Source of the DNA: Azolla caroliniana
Lineage: Eukaryota > Polypodiophyta
Assembly: GCA_043228905.1 (NCBI GenBank)
Contig: JBHGNT010000010.1
Coordinates: forward strand, 6,882,001 to 6,946,000
Direction of reading: 5' to 3'
DNA: 64,000 nucleotides
The translations under genes were made by a program, and so were the position numbers. The notes beneath the pieces were generated by a model. That model had not been told where the DNA came from, did not search any database, and saw only the letters and a program-made list of their open reading frames with translations. Shown here piece by piece: positions 52,601 to 63,868 of the stretch. Every line of letters begins with the position of its first letter. Within the stretch, counting starts at the first letter, position 1.

Positions 52601-53772
52601 GATTCGAGAAGAAAGGGAAGGAGCACCTGGTATGCCGGTTGAAGAAGAGCCTTTACGGACTGAAGCAGGCTCCCCGGCAATGGTACCGGAAATTCGACTC
52701 CTTCATGACCGACGAAGGGTACCTCAAAACGCAGTCTGACCACTGCGTGTTTGTGAAGAAGTTCGAAGGAGGAGACTTCCTAATACTCCTCCTGTACGTG
52801 GACGACATGTTGATCGTCGGACGGGACCAGGTCAAGATACGGATGCTGAAGAAGGCTCTTCACCGAACCTTCTCAATGAAGGACTTGGGTCCGGCGAGGC
52901 AAATACTAGGGATGCACATCATCCGGGACCGGAGCAAGAAGCAGTTGTGGCTGTCACAAGAGAAGTACGTGACAAAGGTGCTTCAACGGTTCAACATGTC
53001 GGAAGCAAGACCGGTCGGATCAACCCTACCGGCAAACTGCAAGTTGTCCAGCAAGCAAAGTCCCAAGACAAAGGCTGAAAAGGAGGATATGATGAAAGTG
53101 CCGTATGCCTCAGCTGTCGGGAGCCTGATGTACGCCATGGTGTGTACGAGACCGGACATCGGATACGCAGTCGGAGTGGTGAGCCGGTACATGAGCAATC
53201 CCGGCAAAGAGCATTGGAACGCGGTCAAGTGGATACTTCGATACCTGAAGGGCACGGCAAACGTGTGCCTCCGATTCGGCTCCGGTAAGTCCGAACTCGA
53301 CGGCTTCACCGATTCGGATATGTCGGCTGATGCAGATACCAGCCGGTCCACATCAGGGTATGTGATGACTTATGCAGGGGGAGCCGTTTCGTGGCAGTCG
53401 AGGCTGCAGAAGACGGTTGCGTTGTCAACCACGGAGGCGGAGTACATGGCAGCTGTTGAAGCCGGCAAGGAAATAATATGGATGAAGAACTTCATTAGAG
53501 AGCTCGGGATCCGGCAGGAGGAGTACCGACTCTACTGCGATAGTCAGAGTGCCATCCACCTTGCAAAGAACGCGGCCTATCACTCCCGGACGAAGCACAT
53601 CCAGCGAAGATATCACTGGATCCGGGAAAGGATAGAAGACAAGGAGTTCGTGCTGACAAAGATCCACACGGACGAGAACGGGTCGGATATGCTGACCAAG
53701 GTCCTCACACCCGACAAGCTGGAAGCATGCCGGAAGAGGATCGGATTGGAGAGACATCCCATGCCGAAGTGA
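49696..53772 (+). CDS. Element E gag-pol polyprotein (1358 aa, intact)
   Basis: First ATG is 49696; the frame is open upstream but without ATG. Copia order: gag (UBN2-like, NYADWKIKMEDLLIVRDLYE), zinc knuckle CFHCGKPGHFRKNC near residue 235, protease WVVDSGASFHLTP near 320, integrase finger LWHKRLCHMSEKG...CTDC near 450, core with DHSRRLW, RADNGGEYRG and LNGLAERMN, a long acidic linker, RT with NKWVFKLK and LLYVDDMLIVG near 1034, and RNase H with ALSTTEAEYMA and YCDSQSAIHLAK. The RT phrase MKDLGPARQILGMHI is typical of the Tork group. No stop or shift. The stop lies a few bases before the polypurine tract. Confidence 0.97.
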   Translation: MEGGGSGQPMMMVLNAQNYADWKIKMEDLLIVRDLYEPIDRSEIPKGVLESEWKLLNRKAVATIRQYVDVSVLQHVANDTNAYEMWKKLSGLYERKNALNRTSLMRKIVNLKYRDGESMVEHVSTFMGFVNQLAAIKFPLEDAMQAIILMCTLPDSWENLVVTLSTSCTEDNLSLQTVKTSILNEEARRRDKEPASDSKALLTESERGRHWNRSPQRREKSGTRSQSRGRPTCFHCGKPGHFRKNCRHYRKDNGADDTDSKKSPERNGAYRGATDRRGSDRRGQDRKGTTALAASEEEIMLITEEGELNIAGDETTWVVDSGASFHLTPERRYFSSYTAGEHGCVRMGNEGTCRIAGIGDVWLTTPTGCKMLLKDVRHVPEVRLNLISAGRLDDEGYTGSIRNGVMKFSKGSLIVARARKVNTLYLMNAWLCPEELNVAADTAGELWHKRLCHMSEKGMKRLAEDNLIPVKHVHLEKCTDCLAGKQNRTSFHSRPPTRRNAPLELVHTDVCQVETKSHGGAQYFVTFIDDHSRRLWTAPMKTKDQVLSVFKELHARVERESGKKLKAIRADNGGEYRGQFQEYCRSKGIRLEFTVPKTPELNGLAERMNRTIMERVRSMLAHAKLPKGFWAEAMSTATYVINRSPSVPLDGDTPQRVWTGKEVSYRHLKVFGCLAYVHVAKDRRGKLDPKTRPCIFLGYGDDEFGYRVWDPVDKKIFRSRDIIFMEDKTLADWESEKKMKSSKSTGEDQLYEEQSRPARDRLALEDPAEDGEETEPAEEDENDTGTGPDPEMDSDEEEESEEPVTEAPERRYPLRERRAPRRFPEPEHVLLTDEGEPESFEEAKHDTQSRRWLSAMQDEMDSLHENHTYELVELPKGKRALRNKWVFKLKPGDAGNPPRYKARIVVKGFQQKKGVDFDEIFAPVVKMTSIRTVLSIAASMDLEVEQMDVKTAFLHGDLEEEIYMQQPEGFEKKGKEHLVCRLKKSLYGLKQAPRQWYRKFDSFMTDEGYLKTQSDHCVFVKKFEGGDFLILLLYVDDMLIVGRDQVKIRMLKKALHRTFSMKDLGPARQILGMHIIRDRSKKQLWLSQEKYVTKVLQRFNMSEARPVGSTLPANCKLSSKQSPKTKAEKEDMMKVPYASAVGSLMYAMVCTRPDIGYAVGVVSRYMSNPGKEHWNAVKWILRYLKGTANVCLRFGSGKSELDGFTDSDMSADADTSRSTSGYVMTYAGGAVSWQSRLQKTVALSTTEAEYMAAVEAGKEIIWMKNFIRELGIRQEEYRLYCDSQSAIHLAKNAAYHSRTKHIQRRYHWIRERIEDKEFVLTKIHTDENGSDMLTKVLTPDKLEACRKRIGLERHPMPK

Positions 53773-53782
53773 AGGGGGAGTT
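53771..53782 (+). promoter_or_regulatory. Element E polypurine tract
   Basis: GAAGGGGGAGTT directly before the 3' LTR TG. Confidence 0.9.
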
Positions 53783-54452
53783 TGTTGGGATTACGGTCCC
53801 TCCGGATGGGATGTCCGGAGATGAATGACGGCAAGCCCGGAGACCGTTACGGAGCCGGATGATGAAGAGTACCCGGCTACGGAGCCGGATGATGAAGACC
53901 CCGGCTACGGAGCCGGATGATGAAGACCCCGGCTACGGAGCCGGATGATGAAGACCCCGGCTACGGAGCCGGATGATGTATGTACCCGGAGCGAGATCCG
54001 GATGCGGGGACATATTTGTGAATATGTTTGCCAAGAGCCCTTGAGGTTATATTTGTAAATAGCCCGAAAGTCATATGCGTATAAATATGACTTAGGGCAA
54101 ACAGTTTTACTGTTGTTGCTCATTTTTCCCATGCGAAGTGAGAGCAGCCGAGAGAGAGAGAGAGATAGAGCGCGAGAGAGACGAAGAGGTAGACGCCTCT
54201 GTGTACTTCCGCCGCCTGTGGCGAGGACAGCGAGCTCAAGGTCGTTGCCTTGCAGCTCGCCATTGTATATTTCTCTGTGCATAGTTTGGTTCGGAGTCTC
54301 GCACTCCCGTGGTTTTTTCCCGTATAGGGTTTTCCACGTTAATCCCTGTGTATCGCGTCTTTCTCTGTATTTCCTATTTTCTGCTACATTGATCCGCGAT
54401 TAATCGGCTGTGGCCGAGAGAAGAAGGTGAATCCAAGCGGTGATTCCCAACA
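53783..54452 (+). repeat. Element E 3' LTR (670 bp)
   Basis: Copy of 48997-49666 with no difference noticed; contains the five-unit repeat array at 53848-53989. Confidence 0.97.
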
Positions 54453-54457
54453 GTTAT

Positions 54458-55613
54458 AGAGGTCATAATGTGTAACATGAAGCCATTATTAATTACAACT
54501 TGAACCCATGTCTACATACACAAAAGGTAACGTGTCAGATGTCTATTATCACTTCTATAATGTTTAATGAGGAAAATGGCTTGACAATTCTTTACAACGT
54601 AATGTCATGTAATTACACATTATCTTTGTTTTGCAATTCAAATGAGGAAAATGTAAATACTAATATTACAAATTGTTGTAAATGTATTCCTCCTTTAATT
54701 GTAAGAACTTTCAACGACATCCTTTTAACGTGCCAAGATCTACAACTTTTAAAGAAACATGTTTTCTTATATCTAAAAACATTTATTGCAATAGTTTCAC
54801 CCTAACGTTAGCTAATCCACAAAAACATTTTATTTTCATGTTGACATCACTATTAGAACTCTTACACGGAAATTAAAACGTGTTTACAAAATATATGGAG
54901 GGTTTCCTGAAAAGAGCCTCCAGCTACAAATCATAGTGGTGTGATAAATAGATCATTTTGATTCATTTTCGAAGATTATTGGATTTGAGTGGTTAATATA
55001 TAGGTAGTTTATCAAAATTTCCTTAGTTGTTCCTGAACTCTCTAAAAAAAAATTGCTTCTATGTTCAAAATTCACAAGGCACTACTCATTTTTCTAAATT
55101 GTCAAAATATCAGTCTCCTCTACAAGCTCTCCCACTCTCTTTTTATTTCGTGATGTGGTATTTTGCGTTGATGTGGTATTTAGTATTGTCTATGGTGCAA
55201 TCTTTATCATTATGAAAAGTTATATTACCGCTCATCATATTTATGGTTATTCTAATTACCTCATAACACAATGTTATAATAAGAAATAATTGTAATCCTA
55301 GTTATTGTAATTGTAGCCCCACTAATTGAATTTGTAAAGTACTAGCACTTGACTTTTAAGCGTTTGGGGAGTTTGCTTTTTTTACTTGAAGCACAAGAAG
55401 GTGATATTTTTTAAAATATGACTAGTAATTCATATAGATATAAACATACATGGATAGATTTTATTATCGTCCAATGAGGCCAAATAGATTTATGGGACCA
55501 ATGAGTTTTACAATACATTGGACTTGTTTGTAGCAAAACATGGATTGCCATTAAACTCTCATTGTCGAGGACCCAACTGTCATTGTCGAAAGAACGTGTG
55601 CTAGAATGAGGGT
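54458..55613. other. AT-rich intergenic DNA
   Basis: No gene or repeat recognised; short open frames without motifs. Confidence 0.5.
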
Positions 55614-55635
55614 GTGGATTGGGGACAAACGGATG

Positions 55636-55637
<2 letters not shown>

Positions 55638-55666
<29 letters not shown>

Positions 55667-55667
55667 G
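55638..55667. repeat. (GA)n microsatellite
   Basis: About 14 GA units directly upstream of the LINE fragment. Confidence 0.9.
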
Positions 55668-55679
55668 TTTGGTCCTCAT

Positions 55680-56115
55680 ATGTGTCGACTTATATTTTTG
55701 CTAGGGCAAAATACAACATCTCATGTGACCCTTAGTGATGGGGTTACTCCAATTGTTTTTCTTACTAGATTTGTGCGGCAAGGATGTCCACGAAGTCCGT
55801 TGCTATCTGTTATTGTTACACATTCTTTTTTTGTAATGTTGTCCAATCGTGCAGTTAGCGGTGATATTGTGGGTTTGCATCTTCCTTCTAGTGGACAATT
55901 GGTGGCATAAGCATTAGGTGGTGATTCTTTTTGTTTCTACAAACCTCCGAAGAAAATCTTGAAAGGAGTATGAAAGTTTGGGATCAATTTGCCTTGGCTT
56001 CAGGGTTGCATATAAATTGGGGAAAGTCTCGCCTTATTTATTGTGCAGAGAGCGATTTGGAATGTTTGCGATCGCGAGGGTCAGTGATTTCACGAAGATC
56101 TGTAAAAGTGAGGTG
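55680..56115 (+). pseudogene. LINE (L1-type) reverse transcriptase fragment
   Basis: FVRQGCPRSPLLSVI matches the conserved GVRQGCPLSP block of L1 RTs. After a frame change near 55910, SEENLERSMKVWDQFALASG and LHINWGKSRL match the segment after the catalytic site. The FADD-type catalytic motif itself is degraded. Only about 140 residues are left. Confidence 0.75.
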
Positions 56116-56524
56116 AAACCACATGGTTTTTAAATAGGGAGAAATATCTCGTGGAGTCAAGTTTGTCACAAAATCCCTTCTTCATTATTATGGATTGTTA
56201 GTCCCTATGAGTCTTGATGATTAATCTAGGTTATCAACTTTTGATGACTTCTTGTAGTAAAATCAATTTCGACAATTCATTTTTTTGTAACTTTACTTGT
56301 AGCATTCAATGTGAAATTCACTAGGTCATAACATAGTTTAGCAATAGATAATTATAAGATTTAAGATTAATACAAATCACAATTATTAAAAGCGTCTTGT
56401 TTACTAGAATTATTTGCAATTAATAATATATGATTTAGAGCTATTAACAGTCAAGGTACGATTTCATGCAAAAAATTTCAAGGCATAGATTTTTGTGAAT
56501 CTTCTAAAATATTAACCACAATAA
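56116..56524. other. AT-rich intergenic DNA
   Basis: Nothing recognised. Confidence 0.5.
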
Positions 56525-56754
56525 TTATATTCCTTTTGATGACCTTCACAATACCTTGATTTATGAACTCCTAAATCCTTTGTTCCATCACATCAAGACA
56601 TAAACTAACCCATCCTTCAATAATACCAATAACACTAAATTATATTCCTAGTGATGACCTCCACAATACCTTGCTTTATGAACTCTCAAATCCTTTGTTC
56701 CATGACATCAAGACATAAACTAACCCATCGTTCAATAACACCAATAGCACTAGG
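56525..56754. repeat. 115-bp tandem duplication
   Basis: Units 56525-56639 and 56640-56754, alike over most of their length (AATCCTTTGTTCCAT, AGACATAAACTAACCCATC) with scattered differences. Confidence 0.85.
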
Positions 56755-56789
56755 TTTGGGTGTAGTTCAGTTTCAGTTTCTTTTCTTGA

Positions 56790-57260
56790 AACCGAACAAA
56801 AATGAACCAAACCGTTTATGCATAATGAAAACCAAACCAAATGGCTTATGAACTCCCAAGCCATTTAAACCAAACCGTTTAGGCTCAAACCTTTAAAGGA
56901 AAAGGTAAATTGAACCATATAAAAAAGTTGAAACCGAACCGAACCATTTAATCACAAATTTAAACCAAACCAATTAAGTCTAAATAAATAAATAAAAGGT
57001 ATTAAATTAAAAAATCATTAAAGTAAAAAGGAATTTTAGTTAAATTAATTAAATCAGTAAATTAAAAACATTAATTAATGCATTAGGGAAATAAATAAAT
57101 AGGTTAACCATTAAACCGAGCCACTTGAACGTATGAACTGATAAACCCAAGTATTAGAACCAACTGTTTAATAATAATTGAACCAAACCAAGCAATGTAA
57201 TTACATTCAAATTGATAAATCGTTAAACCATGGCTTAACAATTCGGTTTAGTTTGAGCCA
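56790..57260. repeat. Degenerate ACC(A/G)AACC-rich region
   Basis: Many copies of AACCAAACC, AACCGAACC and AAACCGTTTA in loose array, both orientations. Low-complexity DNA of unknown origin, no coding signal. Confidence 0.55.
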
Positions 57261-57827
57261 AATTGAACCCATAACTAAATAGGACTAAAGAAAAATAAAT
57301 AAAAAACATCCATATTTTATATGCAAACATATATTGCCTTCACATTGTTAAGGACAGAAGGATCGGAGCTACAAGGATACTACAAGGATGCGATTGACAA
57401 GCCTAAAAGTGCTACAAAGACAAATTGACAAGCTAAGGAGCAAGTATCATTAATTGGTGTTGTTCACCTTGAATTCAACTAAGTGGCATGCATGCCTGTT
57501 GCGTGCATGTGATACACTAGAGCATGTATGTACGCATGCATGTGCCAAGTGTGAATAATACAATGGAGCAATTATGCTCATGATGCTAATTTAAAGCTAC
57601 AAGGAACAATTATGTATATGATTCTATATTGGACATGTTGGTTAACACATAACGCTTGATTACAACATGAGAGGCCACGAGTTCGGATCTTGACATGATC
57701 GTTGTCATTATCCTCCAGGTGGTGCAAGCTTCTGTGGATAACAAAGATGGAAATCACGAATTGCCTCTGCTGCATTCCTCAAATGGTGGTGAGGTTCCCA
57801 AGTAGCTTCAGATACCAGGTATCCTTT
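57261..57827. other. Intergenic DNA
   Basis: No gene. A weak tRNA-like string (GGCCACGAGTTCGGATC, about 57672) could be a SINE box B relic; not called. Confidence 0.4.
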
Positions 57828-58870
57828 TCAGTGTACCAGATAATAGAGTTTTCGACATAGAAGCTTGGAGTCTAGGATTTCTTCAACTTCATATTCATTC
57901 TCCAACCTAATGGGCGGTGGTCGAGAGGGTTGCCGCCCAGGAAGTACATAGGGATGGTAAACCTCCAAGAGAGATACATGAAAAATGTCATGAATGTGAT
58001 AGTGGGGAGGAAGATCGAGCAGATAGGCCACAAGATTAATACACTCGGAGATGCGGAAGGGGCCCAATTTTGTGTAATCTAGCTTGGCACATGGACGAGT
58101 GGTCATAATATTATGCCATAGTAGCTAAACCATGTCACCTACCCGTAGATGGTTGGTCGTTGCCTTTTGTCGGTCTTGCACATTAACGAGCTCAAGAGTT
58201 AGATCTTGGTGGATTTATTTTAGACAACACACCCGCTCTTTAGCCGAGGCGCACAACGTTTCCCAAGATTAGATTCGTTGTCTCTAAGCCTGAGATGGCT
58301 TTGGAACATGGTATAAAATGCGCCATTTTGGTAAATCGGTCCATGACTACTAAGATGGACTCATGTCCCTCAGAGAGTGGCAAGTCAGTGATGAAGTCCA
58401 TAGATATATATGACCACGGCCAATCCGGTAGTGGGAGAGGTCTTGATGAAGTCTTTCACTAGCTTCCACATTTGGGGCCACCAATAGGTCCGAGAGATCA
58501 ACTCTAAAGTTTTGGTGACCCCAAAATGGCCTACAAGAGAACCATCGTGGCATTCAGTTAGTATGTGAACTGGGCACGACCCTTCTGGGACGTAGACTAG
58601 ATTGTTCCTCAGGAGTACCCCATCTCGAAAGGAGAATTTTTCAAGGTCATCTCACCGTGATCGATGAGTTCGATCCTCGAAACATGCTTTGATTTCTTGA
58701 GTAAAGAGATCGGTTGCAGTGGTCATGGTGATGTCAACAAGGAGGGTCTCATCTTGGAGGACATAGGTTGTGAAGATTTGAACTTGATCAGGTGTCAACA
58801 AACATTGGGATTGTTGATCGTACGCCTTATCCCCGGGGCCGGGTGCTAGCTCCTGCCGCCTAAGAAGAGC
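57828..58870 (-). pseudogene. Chromovirus integrase C-terminal fragment
   Basis: Minus strand. KLGPFRISECINLVAYLLDL, IHDIFHVSLL and ENEYEVEEILDSK (57828-58106) are the integrase tail and the start of a chromodomain. Core remnants around 58340-58420 read [20 protein letters not shown], and finger remnants lie up to about 58600. Frames are broken by stops. Belongs to the Tekay/Del or CRM-like chromoviruses. Confidence 0.75.
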
Positions 58871-58889
58871 ATCGGCTTTGCTATGCTAG

Positions 58890-59246
58890 TGTTGTTGAAT
58901 ATGGGTCTCTAATGGACATATTCACATTTGTCCCATTTGTACAAACTAGTTTTAGGCCATCTTTGTAAATACTAAGAAGGGCAGTTGCCCTAAGTCGGTC
59001 AATATACAAACTTATTTTGTAACCTAGTTTGTGTGGTTGTTTTGTTTCTATACATTGTGCCATTAGGCTTGAAAAATATAGATTCATTTTGTGGCGACTT
59101 CTCTGCTCAATATGTCTTGCTATCTCTTGATCTTGTTGATTGATTAAGTAGTTTGTGGTTATCAATCTACTTTATATGCATCTATCAATGATCACTCATC
59201 ACAGAGGAGTAATATTGTTCTACACTAGACGGCCGCGTTCTCAACA
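58890..59246 (+). repeat. 5' LTR of copia element F (about 357 bp)
   Basis: Begins TGTTG and ends CTCAACA just before a tRNA-Met primer site. No second copy lies inside the window, so the left edge is approximate. TATA-like TTTATATGC near 59171. Confidence 0.65.
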
Positions 59247-59248
59247 TT

Positions 59249-59259
59249 TGGTATCAGAG
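59249..59259 (+). promoter_or_regulatory. Copia F primer binding site
   Basis: TGGTATCAGAG, initiator tRNA-Met type, two bases after the LTR. Confidence 0.85.
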
Positions 59260-59905
59260 ATGATCGTTTTCGATTATGTTGTCACAGTCTACGTAGTCAC
59301 CAACAAAAACTCTTCTTCTGTACACTCTACAAGACCATCTTCATGAAGAGAAACACCTGCAAAGTCTACACTCCATAATTTGTTCTAAATCACCATTGAA
59401 GTAAGCCAATCAGTTGTACTTTACCCCTGTGATTATAGCCGCTCGGAGTGAGATTTTGTCTTGAAGGTTTTGCCTCAATTGTGCTACATTAGTGTAGACG
59501 AAATTATAATAGGTCGTTCAACGTTATTTACTCGCTCGTCGTACTCACTTGTAGCAGTTTGGGCTCTAGGGAACAACCCCAATATGTGCTTCATTCAGCT
59601 GAACGACATTCGGGAGGACCAATTGGCTCTGTCCCTCTCATCGTTGCAGCCACCCGAAGCAGGTTCAGCTTGGATAATCGGCACAAATCTATGATCGGTA
59701 TCTTAAAATCGAGTGTCAAAATCGAATCGGCAAATTCGGGTCCAATTTGACTAGGCTAACTGGTCAGTCACCTCGGATCGAATACACTGATAGTCGAATT
59801 CAATTCGGCTTGTTTTCAAGCTCAACTAAAACTATATTGGGTGAACCAGTCAGTCACACGACTGTCCGTAGTCGACTCCGGACAAAGTCGGGTAAACCAA
59901 CACAT

Positions 59906-62900
59906 ATGGCATCGACATGTGGCTCATCAGTGATGAGTCTGAGGAAGTTCAACAGATCGAACTTCAACTTTTGGAAGGAGTACATGTAGGACTATCTTAT
60001 AGTCAAGGGGCAAATCGACCCCATCGAAAACGAAAACCCTCCAAAAGGATACAAGCTGATCGAGTGGTAGAAGTGGACAGAATTGTTCGCGCCACAATTC
60101 GGATGCACCTCTCGGAGTCTGTGTACTTCATAGTGCAATCGTGTTCGACTACCTTCCAACTATGGAAGACACTTTCAAACACTTATGAAAAGAAGGTCTC
60201 CGCCACAAAGATATATCTTATTCGACGCCTTTACAACCTTCGAATGACATAATCCAACTCGTTCCAGGCACATCTAAATGAGTATAAAAGCTTAAGCTCC
60301 CAAATTGCGTCTCAGGGGACGACGATCTAAGACGAACTAAGAGCAATGTTGCTCATGAGCAGTCTCCCCCCTTCGTGGGAAACTTTCATTACTACTGTGT
60401 GCAATGCGTCGACTACTGCCGTCAAATACTCCTCAGTCATGAGTGCAATATTGACTGAAATAGCTCGGAGGAATCATTTGCAAAGGACTCGAATAATGAA
60501 GCCTTTGTAGTACAAGGTTCGACCGACTGATCGAACAGTCGAGGAAGAAGTTCCTCTCGATCGTCGAACAACCAACAAAGTTGGAGCAAATCTCGGTATA
60601 ATTGAGTCTACAATTATTGCAAGAAACCTAGACACATCAAAGCCGATTGTCGTGCACTCAAAGCCAAAAACGACAAAGCTCAGCAAGCGGATCAAAAGAG
60701 TGGCCGGCATGAGGAAGTCAATTACGTCGACTCTTCAGTCGAAGTACTACCGAGCAACCCGAACCTAGTCAAATCAGAAGTTCTACTTATGACTGACGAA
60801 TCGGGCACATGGCTCTTGGATTCGGGCGCTTCATATCATGTGACACCTCATCGATCCCAATTTCAGCACCACTCGGTCTGACATTCTGACTCAATTTGAG
60901 TCGGAAATTCGCAACACTGCCCCATAATCAGGATTGGCACTGTAGAGCTTAACCTTCTAAGTGGCTCTACATTAGTACTACACAATGTCCGACATGTACT
61001 TGAGCTCTCAAGACCTTTGATCTCAATCGGAAAATTGGATGAAGACGGCATCCATGCCGACTTCTCATCGGGAGGGTGAACACTCCACAGGGGGAACCTC
61101 CTACTTGCTCACGGACCAAAAGTACATTCTTTGTACCCATTGTACATCACACTTAGAGAAGGTGACTTGTTCCTAGTTAATATCCCTGTGTCATCCCTAT
61201 GGCATCGACGACTTGGACACCTCAACAAGGCTGGCATAACACATTTATCTAGAGCTGGATACATCCCTAAACTCTCATTCTCTGATCCTCAATTTTGCAA
61301 GCACTGCAAGTACTGCAAACAAATAGTCGCATCACACCCAACATCAGCACCAAGAGAATCAAGTCCACTTGATTTGGTCCACTCGGACGTCTGTGGTCCT
61401 ATGCCACATTAGTCTCTCGGCGGTGCTCTGTATTTCGTCAGCTTCATTAACGACTCCACTCGGAAGGTGTGGGCTTATCCAATCAAAACTAAAGATCGAG
61501 TATTCTCGATTTTCTCCAATTGGCTCACTATGGTAGAAAACTAGAACATTCAAAAGTTGAAATGCATTCGAACTGATAATGGAGGAGAGTTCAAATTTGA
61601 AGAATTCGTCAAATTTTGCTGACAACATAGAATTCGACGTGAATATATGACACCCTACAGTCCAGAGCAGAATGGAAATGTCAAGCGAATGAATCAGACA
61701 ATTAAAGAAAGGATAGTTTCCATGCTCCAACACTTCGGACTACCGGATGGCTTCTAGGCAGAGGCCCTACTTATGCCAGTACACATAATCAACATGTCAC
61801 CGAGTAGGCCTCTTGAACTTCGAATACCTCAGGAATTATGGACTAGTAGTAAGCCAAATTATGACAAATTGAGGATTTTTGAGTGCGAGGCGCATGCCCT
61901 CATATCGAAAGATGATCGCTGCAAACTTGCACCAAGATCCAGGAAATGTGTCTTCCTTGATTATGGACTAGATGGCCAAATTGGCTACCGACTCTGGGAC
62001 CCGAAGCACAGACAGATCGTTCAAAGTTCGGACGTAGTGTTCAATGAGTCAACTATGCATAAGACGGTTGAAAAGGCCTATTACAGTCCAACCAGTAACT
62101 TTTTCCGAAGTGCCGACCCTTCACGAAGGCCTAGCCCATAACACGATATTGGCTTCACGGGTAACCGAATCCTCAAGCCCCGACTCGACAATGCTCGACT
62201 CGGAACAACCGAATGGTTCAGCTTTGGACCGTCCAAACTCAATACCCGATGCGACTAGTCCAGTCATACCTTGAAGATTCGAGACACTGTAGGAGCCCCC
62301 GGAGAGGTACTCTCCTGGCATCTTCTTTACGGACGGTGGTGAACCGAAGTCATACAAAGAAGCATTGGCATCAGCCGATTCGGCCACATGGCATCTGGCG
62401 ATGGAGTTGGAAATGAACTCCATTCAAGCAAACAAAACTTGGGACCTGGTTGAATTATCGAAAAATTGACACGCTCTTCTATGCAAGTGGGTCTACAAAC
62501 TAAAAGAGACGTCCGATTCGGCCACCCCTAAATTCAAGGCCAGATTAGTAGAGAAAGGGATTCGACAAGAATATGGCGTCGATTTCGACGAAATCTTTTC
62601 ACCAATGGTGAAAATGACAACCCTCCGCTTTATGCTCGGCGTAGTGGCAACCAAAGATTTGGAGCTGACTCAACTAGATGTAAAACAACATTCCTCCATG
62701 GTGACCTACAGGAGGAAATTTATATGGAGCAGCCGAAAGGCTTTGTGGTATCTGGTCAAGAACATCTAGTCTGCGGACTCAAGTAGAATCTTTACGACCT
62801 AAAACATGCACCGAGACAATGGTATAAGAAGTAGTGCCTCTTCACGAAAACAACTCGAGATGGGTTCCCCATCTTCCTCATCATCTACGTGGACGACATG

Positions 62901-63868
62901 CTACTCTTTGGTCGGCATGCCGGAGAGCTCACCAAACTTGTTCGACAACTACGATTGAAGTTTTCCATGAAGGACCTTGGTCTAACAAGTCACATTCTCA
63001 GCATGAAGATCAATCGGAATCGAAATCGAAGATAGTTGTTTTTATCTCAATCTGACTACACAAGACCTGTCTTAGAACGCCTCAACATGCAATCGACAAA
63101 ATCTGCTTCGACCCCACTCCCCATTGGCATTCGGCTGTCTCAGCGAGACTGCCCGGCATTCGGTTCAGAGGGGGAAATTATAAAGTCAATATTGTATGCA
63201 CCAGCAGACGCTCCTTAATGTACGCAATGGTCACTACATGGCTTGACATTGCTCACGTCGTCAGAGTCGTTAGCAAATTCATGCACAATCCCGGTCGATC
63301 ACATTGGAACGTGGTAAAGCATGTGTTCAAATATCTAGTGGGCACAAAAGAATATGGCATCCTGTTCGGCCCGAATGACACTTTAGGCGTAGTCGGTTAC
63401 ACCGACTCGGATTTTGCCGGTTGTGTGGACAGTCAAAAATCGACAACCGGTTACTATTTCAAATTCGGCAATGGAGCAATCTCGTGGAAATTGAAACGTC
63501 TGGAGTGTAATGCTACATCAACAACTGAGGCCGAATACATAGCCGCATTGGATGCGGCGAAAGAAGCTTTATGGCTCGGTCAGATAGCATGCACGTTTCG
63601 ACAAGTTGAATTCAACTCGGCTCCAGTTGTCTATAGCGATAGTCAGGGCACTATTGCTTTGTCGAAAAATTCGGTTCATCACAACGCCTCCAAGCATATC
63701 GATGTTCGATATCACTTTGTTTGGGACTACGTCATTTCAAGGAAAATCCGCCTCGAGATGATATCTACAATCGACAATGTCGTAGACGGGATGACCAAGT
63801 GGCTTTCGGCGGATCGATTCCAATCCCTTTGGCACCAGATGTGCGTAACGAAGAATCAGTCCGAGTGA
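59906..63868 (+). pseudogene. Copia element F gag-pol, heavily broken
   Basis: All copia domains are present in order but in changing frames with many stops: gag (FNRSNFNFWKEYM, then TTFQLWKTLSNTYEKK), a knuckle remnant near 60615, protease LLDSGASYHVTP near 60820, integrase finger LWHRRLGHLNKAGI and core (RTDNGGEF, EQNGNVKRMN with Lys for the usual Glu), an RFECEAHALI-type connection, RT with YVDDMLLFG near 62890, and RNase H (63218-63868) with TSTTEAEYIAAL and YSDSQGTIALSK. Close to element E in organisation but clearly diverged. The 3' LTR lies beyond the window. Confidence 0.85.

Larger units (their letters stand above)
48997..54452 (+). mobile_element. Element E: complete Ty1/copia (Tork/Tnt1-like) retrotransposon
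   Basis: 5456 bp, plus strand. LTRs of 670 bp read as identical, target duplication GTTAT (48992-48996, 54453-54457), tRNA-Met primer site, open gag-pol and polypurine tract GAAGGGGGAGTT. Every part needed for autonomy is visible. Very recent insertion into AT-rich DNA. Confidence 0.97.

Noticed and set aside
57648-57720. Second tRNA gene or SINE
   Set aside because: A box B-like string is present but no cloverleaf or box A at proper spacing could be built.
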